In this document: positions 24,774-34,414 of the stretch, piece by piece | Numbering within the stretch: position 1 is the stretch's first letter | Layout of the letters: each line of letters begins with the position of its first letter | Assembly: GCF_900111305.1 (NCBI RefSeq) | Contig: NZ_FOGS01000009.1 | Location: 1-64,000, forward strand | DNA length: 64,000 nucleotides | Direction of reading: 5' to 3' | DNA from: Vreelandella subterranea | Lineage (GTDB): Bacteria; Pseudomonadota; Gammaproteobacteria; Pseudomonadales; Halomonadaceae | Notes under the pieces: generated by a model | The model's input: the letters and a program-made list of their open reading frames with translations, nothing else | Database searches by the model: none | What the model was told of the DNA's origin: nothing | Translations under genes and position numbers: made by a program

Positions 24774-25688
24774 CTAGTAAGTGCGAAGCGGTGTAAGTTC
24801 GCTCCAAAAGCTATCCAGTTCCGCGTGGTGCTGGCCTTGGTGACGATACAGGCGAAGCTCCATGGGCACATCCCAGCGGCTGTCGCCCGCGCGGACCAGG
24901 CTACCCTGGCGAAGCTCAGCCTCGACGTTGCGTTCGGGCAGCCAGCTCATCCCGTAGCCGAGCAGCACCAGTTCCTTGATACCCGCCGCATAGAGGTTTT
25001 CGCTCTGGGCGTTTAAATAGCTGCTCTGGGGTAATCGCGCCAGGTGGGCGGTCACCGCTGAACCCAGCAGGCCTCGTTGTGGATAGGCGAGCCAGGGAAG
25101 TGGCTGCTGGCGGCTGCCCGGCAATAATGCTCTCGGCGCCGAGTGTTCGTCGACACCGGTCACCGGAATCAGCCGTTCATGGCCGATGACGCGGTAGGTG
25201 CAGGAACTGGTGTCGATGTCCAGATCGCAGCGCCCAATCGGCCAGTAGCAGATCGCCAGGTCACATTCGCCGTGCTGGAGCGCCTGGAAATAGTCGCTGG
25301 CCACCCAGCCGGTGGCGCGCAGGTAGGGTTGAACACGCTCCTGCCAGCCCGTCGTGGCCAGCCATTCGGGTAGAAATTGCCCCAGCAGGCTCTGTGGGGC
25401 GGCCACCATGATGCGCCGCTTCTGACCCGCGCTGATTTCCCGAACGCGGTCTCGCGTCAGCCGTACGCGGTCAGTGACCTGCTCGCACAGCAGCAAGAAC
25501 TCGTCTCCCGCCGGGGTCAAGGAAAGCGGCAGTGTTTGCCGGTTGATCAGCGTCACGCCCATTTCCTCTTCCAGCAGCTTGATACGCCGGGAAAAAGTGG
25601 GTTGTGTGACGTTCTGTTCATCGGCAGCGCGGGAGAAGTGTCGCGTTCTGGCCAGGGCGATAAAGTCTTCTAGCCAGCGAATTTCCAT
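24774..25688 (-). CDS. LysR-family regulator, HypT-like
   Basis: 304 residues. N-terminal winged helix-turn-helix (FSRAADEQNVTQPTFSRRI), then a periplasmic-binding-fold effector domain. The WLEDFIALARTRHFSRAA opening and the PFSRR-like turn resemble E. coli HypT (YjiE). It lies between dppF (46 bases) and pepQ (9 bases) on the same strand, so its likely targets are the peptide genes and itself; the inducer may be a peptide or amino acid. This is inference from position. Confidence 0.9.
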   Translation of the reverse strand: MEIRWLEDFIALARTRHFSRAADEQNVTQPTFSRRIKLLEEEMGVTLINRQTLPLSLTPAGDEFLLLCEQVTDRVRLTRDRVREISAGQKRRIMVAAPQSLLGQFLPEWLATTGWQERVQPYLRATGWVASDYFQALQHGECDLAICYWPIGRCDLDIDTSSCTYRVIGHERLIPVTGVDEHSAPRALLPGSRQQPLPWLAYPQRGLLGSAVTAHLARLPQSSYLNAQSENLYAAGIKELVLLGYGMSWLPERNVEAELRQGSLVRAGDSRWDVPMELRLYRHQGQHHAELDSFWSELTPLRTY

Positions 25689-25734
25689 GCCTTACCTCTC
25701 CGTGCATAGCGCCATCTAAGGTCCGACGACCGCC

Positions 25735-26802
25735 TCATAGGCGGCCTTCTTCAACAGCGTGGCATGCAACACGCGTGCCGTCATCCTGTGTCTGCAGGAC
25801 AGGAATTTCCTGTTTGCAGCGCGCATTGGCATGGGGGCAACGGCCATGAAACACGCAGCCGCTGGGCAGATTCACCGGTGTAGGTACTTCGCCAGAAAGC
25901 CGGATGTGCTGGGGGCGGTCGTCTTCAAGGCGTGGAATCGCCGACAGCAACGCCTGAGTATAAGGATGGCGTGGCTTGGCGAATAATGTCGAGGTGGTAG
26001 CAATTTCGCATACCGTGCCCAGGTACATGACGGCAACGCGGGTCCCGAAATGTTCGACGACTGCCAGGTCGTGGGTGATGAACAGATAGGTCAGGTTGCG
26101 CTCTTGCTGGGCTTCCATCAGCAGGTTGAGTACCTGCGCCTGAATGGAGACGTCCAGCGCGGAAATGGGCTCATCGGCAACGATGAACTCAGGGTCGACG
26201 GCCAGGGCACGGGCAATGGCAATACGCTGGCGTTGGCCACCGGAAAATTCGTGGCCGAAGCGCTTGCCCCAGTCCGGGTCAATGCCGACCGATTGCATGA
26301 CGTCTTCGACCTTGGCGTCGATTTTCTCGCGATGCCAATCCGGATGGTGCAGCCGTAGCGGTTCTTCCAGCGTTTGCTGGATGGTCATGCGTGGGTTGAG
26401 CGATGCATAGGGGTTCTGGAAGATCATCTGCATGCGCTTGCGGTAGGGCAGCAGTTGCCGCGAGCTCAGGTTGTCGATGCGCTCGCCTGCGTAGCGAACT
26501 TCACCCTCGGAAGGGGTGATCAACCCCATCACCATGCGCGCGACGGTGGACTTGCCGCAGCCGGATTCGCCGACCACGCAGAGTGCTTCGCCGCGCTTGA
26601 TATCGAGATCCACGCCATTGATGGCATGCACGTATTCCTGGTGGCGAACCAGCTTGCCACCCTTGAAGCGTAGCTGTTCAAGAAAGTCGCCCGACAAAGA
26701 AAAGCGCTTTTTCAAGCCGCGAATCTGCAGCAGCGAGTCGTCACTTTTCTCGTTCTGGGTCGGCGTCGGGTGGGCCGCCATGGCCTCAGCGGGCGCGGTC
26801 AT
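25735..26802 (-). CDS. dppF: Dipeptide/oligopeptide ABC transporter ATP-binding protein (DppF/OppF)
   Basis: 355 residues with Walker A VVGESGCGKSTVARM, signature FSGGQRQRIAIARAL and Walker B FIVADEPISALD. The C-terminal oligopeptide-transporter extension holds the Cys-rich VNLPSGCVFHGRCPHAN segment of this family, which may bind a metal or FeS centre. With DppD it powers import through DppBC. Its start overlaps the dppD stop by four bases (ATGA). Confidence 0.93.
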   Translation of the reverse strand: MTAPAEAMAAHPTPTQNEKSDDSLLQIRGLKKRFSLSGDFLEQLRFKGGKLVRHQEYVHAINGVDLDIKRGEALCVVGESGCGKSTVARMVMGLITPSEGEVRYAGERIDNLSSRQLLPYRKRMQMIFQNPYASLNPRMTIQQTLEEPLRLHHPDWHREKIDAKVEDVMQSVGIDPDWGKRFGHEFSGGQRQRIAIARALAVDPEFIVADEPISALDVSIQAQVLNLLMEAQQERNLTYLFITHDLAVVEHFGTRVAVMYLGTVCEIATTSTLFAKPRHPYTQALLSAIPRLEDDRPQHIRLSGEVPTPVNLPSGCVFHGRCPHANARCKQEIPVLQTQDDGTRVACHAVEEGRL

Positions 26803-27815
26803 GAGGTTTCCTCCTTCAAGCGGCGGTCTTCAAGCATTTCAGCGACCATATGGCACGCCACGCGGCAGTTGCCGGACTCGACGAAGCCGGGAACCTGCTC
26901 GATACAGGCAGGGCGGGGCTTTCCATCGGCGCGATTGATAAAGTTACAGCGCGGGTGAAACGCGCAGCCGCTGGGCAGGTTTGAAAGCGACGGCATGCTG
27001 CCGCGGATCTGGTTGAGCCTTTCGCCGGGCGTTGCCATCTGCGGCAGGGCGTTGATCAGCCCTTGGGTATAGGGGTGCTGCGGGTCGTTGATGATCTCCC
27101 GCGTGGGTCCCTGCTCGATCACGCGACCGGCGTACATGACCAGCATGCGCTGGGTGACTTGGCTGACCACCCCCAGGTCGTGGGTGATCAGAATCAAGCC
27201 GACGTTGTGCTGCTCGCAGAGCTCCAGAAGCAACGCCATGATTTCGGCCTGAATGGTCACGTCCAACGCCGTGGTGGGCTCGTCGGCGATGATGATATCC
27301 GGGTCCAGCAGTAGCGCGATGGCGATGATCACCCGCTGGCGCATGCCGCCGGAGAGTTCGTGGGGGTACTGGTCCAGGCGGGTTTCCGGCGAAGGAATCT
27401 GTACCTGGCGCAGTTTGTCCAGGCAAATGGCGCTGGCTTCCTTGCTTGAAATACGCCGGTGGGCCTTCAGGCACTCCACCATTTGTTCGCCGATGGACAG
27501 GACCGGATTCAGCGTCATCATCGGGTCCTGGAAAATCATCGAGATGCGGTTGCCGCGCACTTTGCGCAGGCCGCGTTCGGACATGGTATTGAGCGTTTTA
27601 CCTTCAAAGCTGATGCTGCCCCCGGCGATAAAGCCGGGTTTGGCAATCAGGTTGAGCAGCGAAAACGCGGCCACGGATTTGCCCGCGCCAGATTCGCCGA
27701 CAATGCCTAAGCGCTCGCCGCGTTCAAGGGTAAAGTTCACGTCGCGCAATGCGCGCACTTCGCCTTGGCGCAGGCCGAAGCGCACGTCCAGATTTGTCAC
27801 TTCCAGTAGTGCCAT
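26799..27815 (-). CDS. dppD: Dipeptide/oligopeptide ABC transporter ATP-binding protein (DppD/OppD)
   Basis: 338 residues: Walker A IVGESGAGKSVAAFS, signature LSGGMRQRVIIAIAL, Walker B IIIADEPTTALD and the C-terminal LSNLPSGCAFHPRCNF extension of the peptide importer family. It pairs with DppF as the two nucleotide-binding halves. It follows dppC by seven bases and overlaps dppF by four. Confidence 0.93.
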   Translation of the reverse strand: MALLEVTNLDVRFGLRQGEVRALRDVNFTLERGERLGIVGESGAGKSVAAFSLLNLIAKPGFIAGGSISFEGKTLNTMSERGLRKVRGNRISMIFQDPMMTLNPVLSIGEQMVECLKAHRRISSKEASAICLDKLRQVQIPSPETRLDQYPHELSGGMRQRVIIAIALLLDPDIIIADEPTTALDVTIQAEIMALLLELCEQHNVGLILITHDLGVVSQVTQRMLVMYAGRVIEQGPTREIINDPQHPYTQGLINALPQMATPGERLNQIRGSMPSLSNLPSGCAFHPRCNFINRADGKPRPACIEQVPGFVESGNCRVACHMVAEMLEDRRLKEETS

Positions 27816-27822
27816 GGTGTCT

Positions 27823-28764
27823 TCAGCCTTTGTAGAGTCGCGGGTTCATGACGTCACGCAGCCAGTCGCCCAGCAGGTTGATGGACAGTACCAAGACCAC
27901 CAGTACCGCCCCGGGAATCAGCGTGATCCACCAGGAACCGGACTGGATGTAGTCAAACCCGGACTTGATCAACGATCCAAGCGAAGGATGGGTTTCGGGC
28001 ATGCCAAGACCCAGAAACGACAGGGCGGCTTCGGAGATGATCGCGTTGGCAATCTGTACCGTCGAAATCACGAAGATCGGTGACAGCGTGTTGGGCAGTA
28101 CGTGCCGGAACATGATGCGTTTGCTGCGGAGCCCCATCACCCGGGCGGCATCGACGTACTCTTTGTTCTTCTCGGCAAGCACTGACGCCCGCACGGTACG
28201 CGCGTATTGTGGCCATTCCGCGAGACCGATAATCAACACCAGCATCAAGACGGCGTAGCTGCTGTAAAACGAGCTGCCAAACGAGGCCTTGACCACGGCG
28301 CCGACTACGATGGCGACCATCAGCGTCGAAAACGACAGCTGAATGTCGGCCAAGCGCATCAGGAAGGCATCCACGCGGCCACCCAGATAGCCTGCCATCA
28401 GGCCAAAGGTGACCCCCAGAAGGGCTTGCAGGGCCACCGCACCAAAGCCGATCAGCAATGATACCCGCGTGCCATACAGAATCACCGATAACAGGTCGCG
28501 CCCCTGGGCATCGGTACCCAGGGTGTAGTTCGCATCGGCGCCGTCAATCCAGAAGGGCGGCAACTCGGAGGCCAGAATATCAATCTGGGCCAGATCGTAG
28601 GGGTTTGTAGGCGCCAGCAGCGGTGCCGAAAAGGCGGCAAATACCAGGCAGACAAAGATTGCAAAGCACAGCTGCGCGGTGTAATCGCGCTTGAAGCTGT
28701 ACCACAGATAAGAGTCGCGGAAGCGCTGCCAGCGGCCAGGGACAGATGGGGTTGTCGTTGTCAT
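27823..28764 (-). CDS. dppC: Peptide ABC transporter permease (DppC/OppC)
   Basis: 313 residues with an N-terminal helix after a cytoplasmic leader, the characteristic LGTDAQGRDLLS motif, and five more helices around the binding-protein-dependent loop (EYVDAARVMGLRSKRIMFRHVLPN). It forms the channel with DppB. It starts four bases before the dppB stop (overlap 28761-28764). Confidence 0.93.
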   Translation of the reverse strand: MTTTTPSVPGRWQRFRDSYLWYSFKRDYTAQLCFAIFVCLVFAAFSAPLLAPTNPYDLAQIDILASELPPFWIDGADANYTLGTDAQGRDLLSVILYGTRVSLLIGFGAVALQALLGVTFGLMAGYLGGRVDAFLMRLADIQLSFSTLMVAIVVGAVVKASFGSSFYSSYAVLMLVLIIGLAEWPQYARTVRASVLAEKNKEYVDAARVMGLRSKRIMFRHVLPNTLSPIFVISTVQIANAIISEAALSFLGLGMPETHPSLGSLIKSGFDYIQSGSWWITLIPGAVLVVLVLSINLLGDWLRDVMNPRLYKG

Positions 28765-29810
28765 GCGGGCTTCCCGGTTAGTTTGACAGTGGGGTTGACC
28801 AAGCCGTAGATCAAATCGACGAGAGTGTTGGTGATCACGAAAATGACCCCGACAATCATCAGGTAAGTGATAATCAGCGGTATGTCGGCGCGGTTAATCG
28901 CATCCAGGAACATCAAGCCCATGCCCGGCCATTGAAAGACCGTTTCGGTCAGTATGGTGTATGCCACCATGGTGCCGATTTGCACGCCGCCGACGGTAAT
29001 GACCGGCAGCATGGTGTTCTTGAGGGCGTGGACAAAATATACCCGGCGCATGGAGATGCCTTTTGCCCGTGCATATTTCACGTAGTCTGACTGCAGTACT
29101 TCCATCATTTCCGCGCGAATCAAGCGGATAAACAGCGGCAGCATGATCGATGCCAGCGAAACCGCCGGTAACACGATATTGCGCAGCCCATTCCAGGAGG
29201 CAAAATTGGTTTCCCAATAGCCGAACATCTCCACGGTGCCGCCGCCGCGTCCGAAAGAGGGCATATTGCCTTGAGTGGAGAAGAAGCTGTTTAACCAACT
29301 CCCCCATGCAGTGCCTTCAGGGAAAAACGTGATGGTCAGCCCAATTGAGAAAATCTGAATAAGGACAATAGCGGTTAAAAATACCGGTATTGAAATGCCA
29401 ATGATCGATATGCCCATGAAAAACCGCGAAATGGGCGAGCGGGGTTTGATGGCGCTGTATACCCCAATGGGGACTGAAAACAGGACGATGATGAACGTAG
29501 ACGCGAAAACCAGCTCCAGGGTGGCGGGTAAATGGCGTGCAATGACGTCCAGCGCAGGCTCCCGGTAAAAATACGAGTAGCCAAAGTCGCCCTGCAGGGC
29601 ATTTTTCGCAAAACGCGTATACTGGACCAGGAACGGATCGTTCAGGCCGAAGCGTTCCCGAAGCTCCTCGCGTTCGCTCTCCGGTACTGACTGGCCCACC
29701 ATCTGTTGGATGGGATCCCCCAGGTTGTCCTGAATAGCGAAGGCTAGCAGGCTGATGACAAACATCACCAGTACGGCGTGCATTAGCCGCTTAACTAAGA
29801 AAGCAATCAT
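28761..29810 (-). CDS. dppB: Peptide ABC transporter permease (DppB/OppB)
   Basis: 349 residues from the ATG at 29810 (MIAFLVKRLMHAVLVMF); a GTG at 29822 is possible, but AGGTGG is better spaced to the ATG. Six membrane helices, with the permease loop YVKYARAKGISMRRVYFVHALKN. A larger-than-usual periplasmic loop around residues 165-205 (FFPEGTAWGSWLNSFFSTQ region) is typical of the OppB side. The gene is separated from dppA by 134 bases that hold a long hairpin. Confidence 0.92.
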   Translation of the reverse strand: MIAFLVKRLMHAVLVMFVISLLAFAIQDNLGDPIQQMVGQSVPESEREELRERFGLNDPFLVQYTRFAKNALQGDFGYSYFYREPALDVIARHLPATLELVFASTFIIVLFSVPIGVYSAIKPRSPISRFFMGISIIGISIPVFLTAIVLIQIFSIGLTITFFPEGTAWGSWLNSFFSTQGNMPSFGRGGGTVEMFGYWETNFASWNGLRNIVLPAVSLASIMLPLFIRLIRAEMMEVLQSDYVKYARAKGISMRRVYFVHALKNTMLPVITVGGVQIGTMVAYTILTETVFQWPGMGLMFLDAINRADIPLIITYLMIVGVIFVITNTLVDLIYGLVNPTVKLTGKPA

Positions 29811-29876
29811 GGCGTACGCCACCTATGTGTCACTCAGGTTCAACAACACCACCGAGAGGCAAACGGCAACAAAACA

Positions 29877-29909
29877 GCTTCGCCCTCCAAATCACTTGGA
29901 GAGCGAAGC
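29877..29909 (-). terminator. Long hairpin between dppA and dppB
   Basis: GCTTCGC-c-CTCCAA / TTGGAG-a-GCGAAGC with loop ATCAC. In the minus-strand transcript it is followed by TGTTTTGTTGCC, a weak U-rich stretch. It probably lets part of the transcription end after dppA or protects the dppA message, giving more binding protein than permease. Confidence 0.55.
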
Positions 29910-29944
29910 GTCCTTGCATCCTTGCCTAGCGGGTGATGGGGGAA

Positions 29945-31516
29945 TTAACGATCAATGACGAGATCGCCAAGGTAAGGGAAGTCAAGGGCATTGACCACGG
30001 GCTCGATTTCGACCTCTTCAGCGGCAGCGTAGGCAAGGTTCTGCCAGTGTAGCGTGATATAGCCGACATCTTCGTAGAGCATGGCTTCGGCTTCGCGCAG
30101 CATTTCGTTGCGTTTTTCAAGATCGGTTTCGCTGTCAGCCTCGGTAACTAGCTGGTCAATTTCTTCGTTGCAGTAGCTACCGTAGTTGTACTGACCGGCA
30201 CCGGTTTCTTCGTCAATGCAGAAGGAAAGGTATTGGAAGAAGTTAGCGGTATCTTCTGTATCCGCGTGCCAGCCAATCATCGCCATATCGGACTCGCGTG
30301 TGTCGTATTCGGGCCAGTACTGAGCCAGCGGCATGGTGCGGAGGCTAACGTCGATGTTGATACGTGCCAGCATGTTGGCAACCGCCTGAGCGATTTGGGC
30401 ATCGTTAACGTAGCGATTGTTGGGCGCGATCATGTCGATCGCGAAGCCGTCCTCGTAACCGGCCTCAGCCATCAGCTCATTGGCGCGCTCGACATCGTAG
30501 CGCGGTGTCAGGTCAGGGTTGTGGCCGGAGTAGCCCTCGGGAGAGAACTGACCCGCCGGGTTAGCGAAGCCACGCATCAAGCGGTCGGCAATACCTTCCT
30601 GATTAATCGCCAAATCAACTGCTTGGCGAACGCGGGCATCCTGGAAGGCTTCAACGCGCTCTTCGTTCATCTGGAAGCCAATAATGCGTGTGCCGTCAAC
30701 CTCTACCAGATTGACATCATCAGCCTCGCGTACGCGCTCCAGGTCGTTGGGCGGTACCGCATCAATAAAGTCAACGTCCCCGGACAGTAGGGCAGCCACG
30801 CGTGAGGCATTTTCGGAAATTGGTGTTAGCTCAATGCGCGAGACGTTACCTTCTGTTTCGGTGTCCCAGTAGTCTTCAAAACGCTCGAATTCAACGCGGA
30901 CCCCTTGGCGACGGTCGGTGATGATGAAAGGACCTGTGCCGGACACATTGCGTGAAGCGTAAGAATCGCCGGATTTTTCGATTTCACCCTTGTCATCGCC
31001 ATCTTCGGTTTCACCGCTGTAAAATGCGCTGTCCATCGGGAAGATGTAAGTGGCCAGGTTGAGGAGAAGCGGGTATGGCTCGCTGGTCTTGATTTCAATC
31101 GTCGTATCATCAATGGCTTGGGCACTTTCGACAGGCTCGAAAATAGCGCGGTAGTCAGGGCTTCTTTTAAGTCGTTCGATGGTCCAGACCACATCGTCGG
31201 CGGTAAATTCGTTGCCGGAATGGAAGGTGACGCCCTCACGCAGCGTCATACGCATGGTGGTTTCATCCACCTGCTCCCATTCGGTTGCCAGGCGCGGTTC
31301 GAACTCGAAGTCCTTGGTCCAACGGACCAGCGGGTCAAAGGCGAGGTGCGAAAAGCGCAGCATGCCGCCTGAAAGCTGTTCGTGTATATCCAGCGTTTCG
31401 GGGTCGGCCGAGTAGCCAATGCGCAGGGTTTCAGCGCTTGCGATCGAGGGTAGCAGGGCGGTGCCCGTCAATGTGGCACCAATCACCGAAGCCAGTAGCG
31501 TTTTTTTAAACGTCAT
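29945..31516 (-). CDS. dppA: Periplasmic dipeptide/oligopeptide-binding protein
   Basis: 523 residues. Signal peptide with cut after SIASA, then a family 5 solute-binding fold: LRIGYSADPETLDIHEQLSG, WTKDFEFEPRLATEWEQV, GVTFHSGNEFTADDVVWTIERL and the VSGTGPFIITD hinge strand. Two Cys near the C-terminus (SFCIDEETG; GSYCNEEIDQL) could form a disulfide. Strongly acidic, as expected for a halophile's periplasmic protein. It captures peptides for DppBCDF; the exact peptide length cannot be told. First gene of the minus-strand cluster. Confidence 0.92.
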   Translation of the reverse strand: MTFKKTLLASVIGATLTGTALLPSIASAETLRIGYSADPETLDIHEQLSGGMLRFSHLAFDPLVRWTKDFEFEPRLATEWEQVDETTMRMTLREGVTFHSGNEFTADDVVWTIERLKRSPDYRAIFEPVESAQAIDDTTIEIKTSEPYPLLLNLATYIFPMDSAFYSGETEDGDDKGEIEKSGDSYASRNVSGTGPFIITDRRQGVRVEFERFEDYWDTETEGNVSRIELTPISENASRVAALLSGDVDFIDAVPPNDLERVREADDVNLVEVDGTRIIGFQMNEERVEAFQDARVRQAVDLAINQEGIADRLMRGFANPAGQFSPEGYSGHNPDLTPRYDVERANELMAEAGYEDGFAIDMIAPNNRYVNDAQIAQAVANMLARINIDVSLRTMPLAQYWPEYDTRESDMAMIGWHADTEDTANFFQYLSFCIDEETGAGQYNYGSYCNEEIDQLVTEADSETDLEKRNEMLREAEAMLYEDVGYITLHWQNLAYAAAEEVEIEPVVNALDFPYLGDLVIDR

Positions 31517-31636
31517 TATCGTTCCCTGTATAAGGATGTTGTTTATTTGCTTTGCTGCTTATTCTCCGTATGGGAAACGCCAAGAGCGTGGTCAAAGCAG
31601 CAAAACAGACACGGTCAGCTCGAAAGCTATGTGTCT

Positions 31637-31705
31637 AACATAGTGAGGGGCGATGGCTTTCTACAATCGAAATAATGACTGACCTCATTCACCATATGAA
31701 TGAGG
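31637..31705 (-). promoter_or_regulatory. Putative promoter and palindrome upstream of dppA
   Basis: On the minus strand TTGTAG (31661-31666) is 18 bases from TATGTT (31637-31642). Just upstream CCTCATTC / GAATGAGG (31683-31705) is a perfect 8-base inverted repeat with a 7-base gap that may bind a regulator such as the LysR protein of the cluster. Both are sequence-level guesses. Nothing else is seen in 31517-31783. Confidence 0.35.
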
Positions 31706-31783
31706 CAGGTGATGGCGAGTGTTACAAAGAGGAGTTAAGACCAAAGAAGTGGTTGGGAAAGGGCACCCAGACAGGTTTCCAAA

Positions 31784-32170
31784 CTAGCCAAACTGCTGAT
31801 GTAGCCAGCGATTGATCTCATCGGATTCATACAGCCATTCTTCGCGTCCATCGTCGTGGGCAATTTTCAAGCACGGCACTTTGACGCGGCCGCCACCTTC
31901 CTGCAGTGCCTTCTTGTGGTCAGGGTCCAACTGAGCATCACGTTTTTCGATTGTCAGCCCCAGGCGGGCCATTTCCTTGCGCACCTTGATGCAAAACGGA
32001 CAGGTGCGGAACTGATACAACGCCAGGCTGTTGCAGGCTTCGTCTACCTTGGCCTGTTCTTCAGGCGAGCGCTTCACCGCCTGAGGGGTCGAAAGCTTCT
32101 CGGATATCATCATGAACGGTGCGAGCACCAAGCGGAGGCCGCGGAAAAAGTAGCGTATCAGCATGCGCAT
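31784..32170 (-). CDS. Membrane-anchored glutaredoxin-like protein
   Basis: 128 residues from the ATG at 32170 (GAGGATTA upstream). The N-terminal 20 residues (MLIRYFFRGLRLVLAPF) form a membrane anchor or a re-entrant helix; residues 50-128 are a thioredoxin fold with the active site TCPFCIKVRKEM and the cis-Pro in VKVPCLKI, which adds another Cys. Such proteins reduce disulfides or glutathionylated partners. It diverges from mpl. Confidence 0.88.
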   Translation of the reverse strand: MRMLIRYFFRGLRLVLAPFMMISEKLSTPQAVKRSPEEQAKVDEACNSLALYQFRTCPFCIKVRKEMARLGLTIEKRDAQLDPDHKKALQEGGGRVKVPCLKIAHDDGREEWLYESDEINRWLHQQFG

Positions 32171-32230
32171 AGAGTAATCCTCGTCGTCGTGCTTGCCGTC
32201 TCGACGGGAGTAGCGGCAAGCGTAGGTGTG

Positions 32231-32273
32231 TTGACTGACCGGCATCCTGCAATATCTAAGTGACGTTGTCACT
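32231..32273 (+). promoter_or_regulatory. Promoter of mpl with a palindrome at the start site
   Basis: TTGACT (32231-32236), 16-base spacer, TATCTA (32253-32258). A perfect inverted repeat AGTGAC-GTT-GTCACT (32259-32273) lies exactly where transcription would start, so a repressor could block it. Confidence 0.4.
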
Positions 32274-32378
32274 GGAGGATGGTTCCCTGGCGGCATTGCC
32301 TCCCTTCAAGAGAGGTGAGCCAAGAGGCTGGTCGTGCTAGGCTTGCCAGCTGTTTTGGGGTTGTTTAGAGGCGAAGCG

Positions 32379-33764
32379 ATGCATCTGCACATTATCGGAA
32401 TTTGCGGCACTTTCATGGGCAGTTTGGCGCTGCTCGCCCGGGAGTTGGGTCATCAGGTGAGTGGCTCCGACGCCAATGTCTATCCGCCGATGAGCACCCA
32501 GCTGGAAGAAGCGGGGATCAGCCTGATGGAAGGCTACCGGGCCGCGCACCTTCAGCCAGCCCCCGACATGGTGGTGGTAGGCAATGCGCTTTCCCGTGGC
32601 AATGAAGAAGTCGAAGCCTTGCTGAACAGCGGCCTCCCCTATACATCTGGTGCCCAGTGGCTGGCAGAACATGTGTTGCCGGGTCGGCGGGTGATCGCCG
32701 TGGCGGGCACACACGGTAAAACCACCACCGCCAGCCTGTTAGCCTGGCTGCTGGAAAGTGCCGGGTTATCGCCGGGGTTTCTGATCGGTGGCGTGCCACG
32801 CAATTTTAATATCTCGGCCCGGCTGGGGTCGCTGGATGCGCCTTTTGTGGTGGAGGCCGACGAGTACGACACGGCGTTTTTCGATAAGCGCTCCAAGTTC
32901 GTTCACTATCGCCCGGATATTGCCGTGCTGCATAACCTGGAATACGACCACGCGGATATTTTTCCCGACCTTGCCGCCATCGAGCGCCAATTCCACCACC
33001 TGGTGCGCACCGTGCCCAGCCGGGGGCGTCTATTGGTTGGCGATGGGCAGCCAGCGCTTGAACGTGTGCTGGAACAGGGCGTTTGGACGCCGGTCGATTA
33101 TGTGGGCGACCACCCGGAAAGCGCTTGGCAGTTGCGCAGTGAGCGCGATGATGCAAGCCGCTTTCAGGTCATCTACCGCGACCCCGAAAGCAAGATTGAG
33201 GAAGATGGCGTGGTGGAGTGGGCCTTGACCGGCGAGCACAATGCGCGCAATGCGCTGGCTGCCTTGGCCGCGGCCAGACAGTGTGGGGTCGACCTGGCAC
33301 GTGGCTGTGCCGCCCTGGCGCGCTTTGAAACCCCACGCCGTCGCCAGGAGGTGCGCGGTGAGGTCAACGGCATTCAGGTTATCGATGACTTTGCCCATCA
33401 CCCCACTGCCATTGCGGCGACACTTCAGGGCCTCAGGGCGGCAACGCCAAAAGGGCGCCTGCTGGCGGTTATCGAGCCGCGTTCCAATACCATGCGGTTG
33501 GGGGCAATGCGTGAACGTCTGATGGAAAGCGTGACGCAAGCCGATGCGATTTTCTGGTTCCAGCCGCCCAGCGTGGCCTGGTCGATGGAGACGCTGGTGG
33601 ACGCCCAGGCGCATTCGACGCTGTACGATGATATCGACGCCTTGGTGAGCGCGGTCGTCACCCAAGCGTCGCCTCAGGATCGTATCGTGGTGATGTCGAA
33701 CGGCAGCTTCGAGGGCGTTCATGAGCGCTTGATAAGCGCATTAGCCGCCAGGGAGGAGGCGTAA
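32379..33764 (+). CDS. mpl: UDP-N-acetylmuramate:L-Ala-gamma-D-Glu-meso-diaminopimelate ligase
   Basis: 461 residues from the ATG at 32379 (AGAGGCGA upstream). Mur-ligase fold: [17 protein letters not shown]ossmann start, ATP loop [29 protein letters not shown] and [10 protein letters not shown] catalytic region, [12 protein letters not shown] at the start of the third domain. It recycles the murein tripeptide by adding it to UDP-MurNAc in the cytoplasm. It overlaps ubiX by one base (TAATG), an operon. Confidence 0.95.
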   Translation: MHLHIIGICGTFMGSLALLARELGHQVSGSDANVYPPMSTQLEEAGISLMEGYRAAHLQPAPDMVVVGNALSRGNEEVEALLNSGLPYTSGAQWLAEHVLPGRRVIAVAGTHGKTTTASLLAWLLESAGLSPGFLIGGVPRNFNISARLGSLDAPFVVEADEYDTAFFDKRSKFVHYRPDIAVLHNLEYDHADIFPDLAAIERQFHHLVRTVPSRGRLLVGDGQPALERVLEQGVWTPVDYVGDHPESAWQLRSERDDASRFQVIYRDPESKIEEDGVVEWALTGEHNARNALAALAAARQCGVDLARGCAALARFETPRRRQEVRGEVNGIQVIDDFAHHPTAIAATLQGLRAATPKGRLLAVIEPRSNTMRLGAMRERLMESVTQADAIFWFQPPSVAWSMETLVDAQAHSTLYDDIDALVSAVVTQASPQDRIVVMSNGSFEGVHERLISALAAREEA

Positions 33765-34411
33765 TGGCCGCGACTTTCAAGCCACCGGTAACCGTTGCGC
33801 TGACCGGCGCCTCGGGGGCACAGTACGGGCTTCGGCTGATTGATGTATTGATAGCCGCTAATCATGAAGTCTGGGTGATGATCTCCAAAGCCGCCCATAT
33901 GGTGATCGCCACCGAAACCGAGGTTACTCTTCCTGCTCAGCCAGAGCGGCTCGCCGCGGCGCTGAGCGAGCGCAGCGGCGCGGCGGCGGGGCAAATTCGC
34001 TGTTTTGGTCGTGAAGACTGGATGGCGCCTGTAGCGTCAGGGTCTGGCGCGCCGTCCGCCATGGTGATCTGCCCGTGTTCCACGGGCACGCTGTCTGCGG
34101 TGGCCACCGGTGCCAGCAACAACCTCATCGAGCGTGCCGCTGACGTGGCGGTGAAGGAGCGGCGTACCCTGGTGATGGTGCCGCGTGAGAGCCCGTTTTC
34201 CCCCATTCACCTTGAGCACATGCTCGCCCTGAGTCGGCTGGGCGTGGTCATCCTGCCAGCAGCGCCGGGGTTCTATCATCGTCCTCAATCGATCGAGGAC
34301 TTAATCGACTTTATTGTGGCGCGTATTCTCAATCAGTTGGGAATCGAGCACCAACTCATGCCCCGCTGGGGGGAGGATCAATTGTCTGCTTCAACGACCA
34401 AGGATGGATAG
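33764..34411 (+). CDS. ubiX: Flavin prenyltransferase
   Basis: 215 residues: FMN-binding [41 protein letters not shown], and the [18 protein letters not shown] and [11 protein letters not shown] segments all match UbiX. It makes prenylated FMN for the UbiD decarboxylase in ubiquinone synthesis. It starts within the mpl stop. Confidence 0.95.
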   Translation: MAATFKPPVTVALTGASGAQYGLRLIDVLIAANHEVWVMISKAAHMVIATETEVTLPAQPERLAAALSERSGAAAGQIRCFGREDWMAPVASGSGAPSAMVICPCSTGTLSAVATGASNNLIERAADVAVKERRTLVMVPRESPFSPIHLEHMLALSRLGVVILPAAPGFYHRPQSIEDLIDFIVARILNQLGIEHQLMPRWGEDQLSASTTKDG

Positions 34412-34414
34412 CCA

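Noticed and set aside
33030..33722. 230-codon minus-strand frame opposite mpl
   Set aside because: Shadow of mpl; no family resemblance and no ribosome site.
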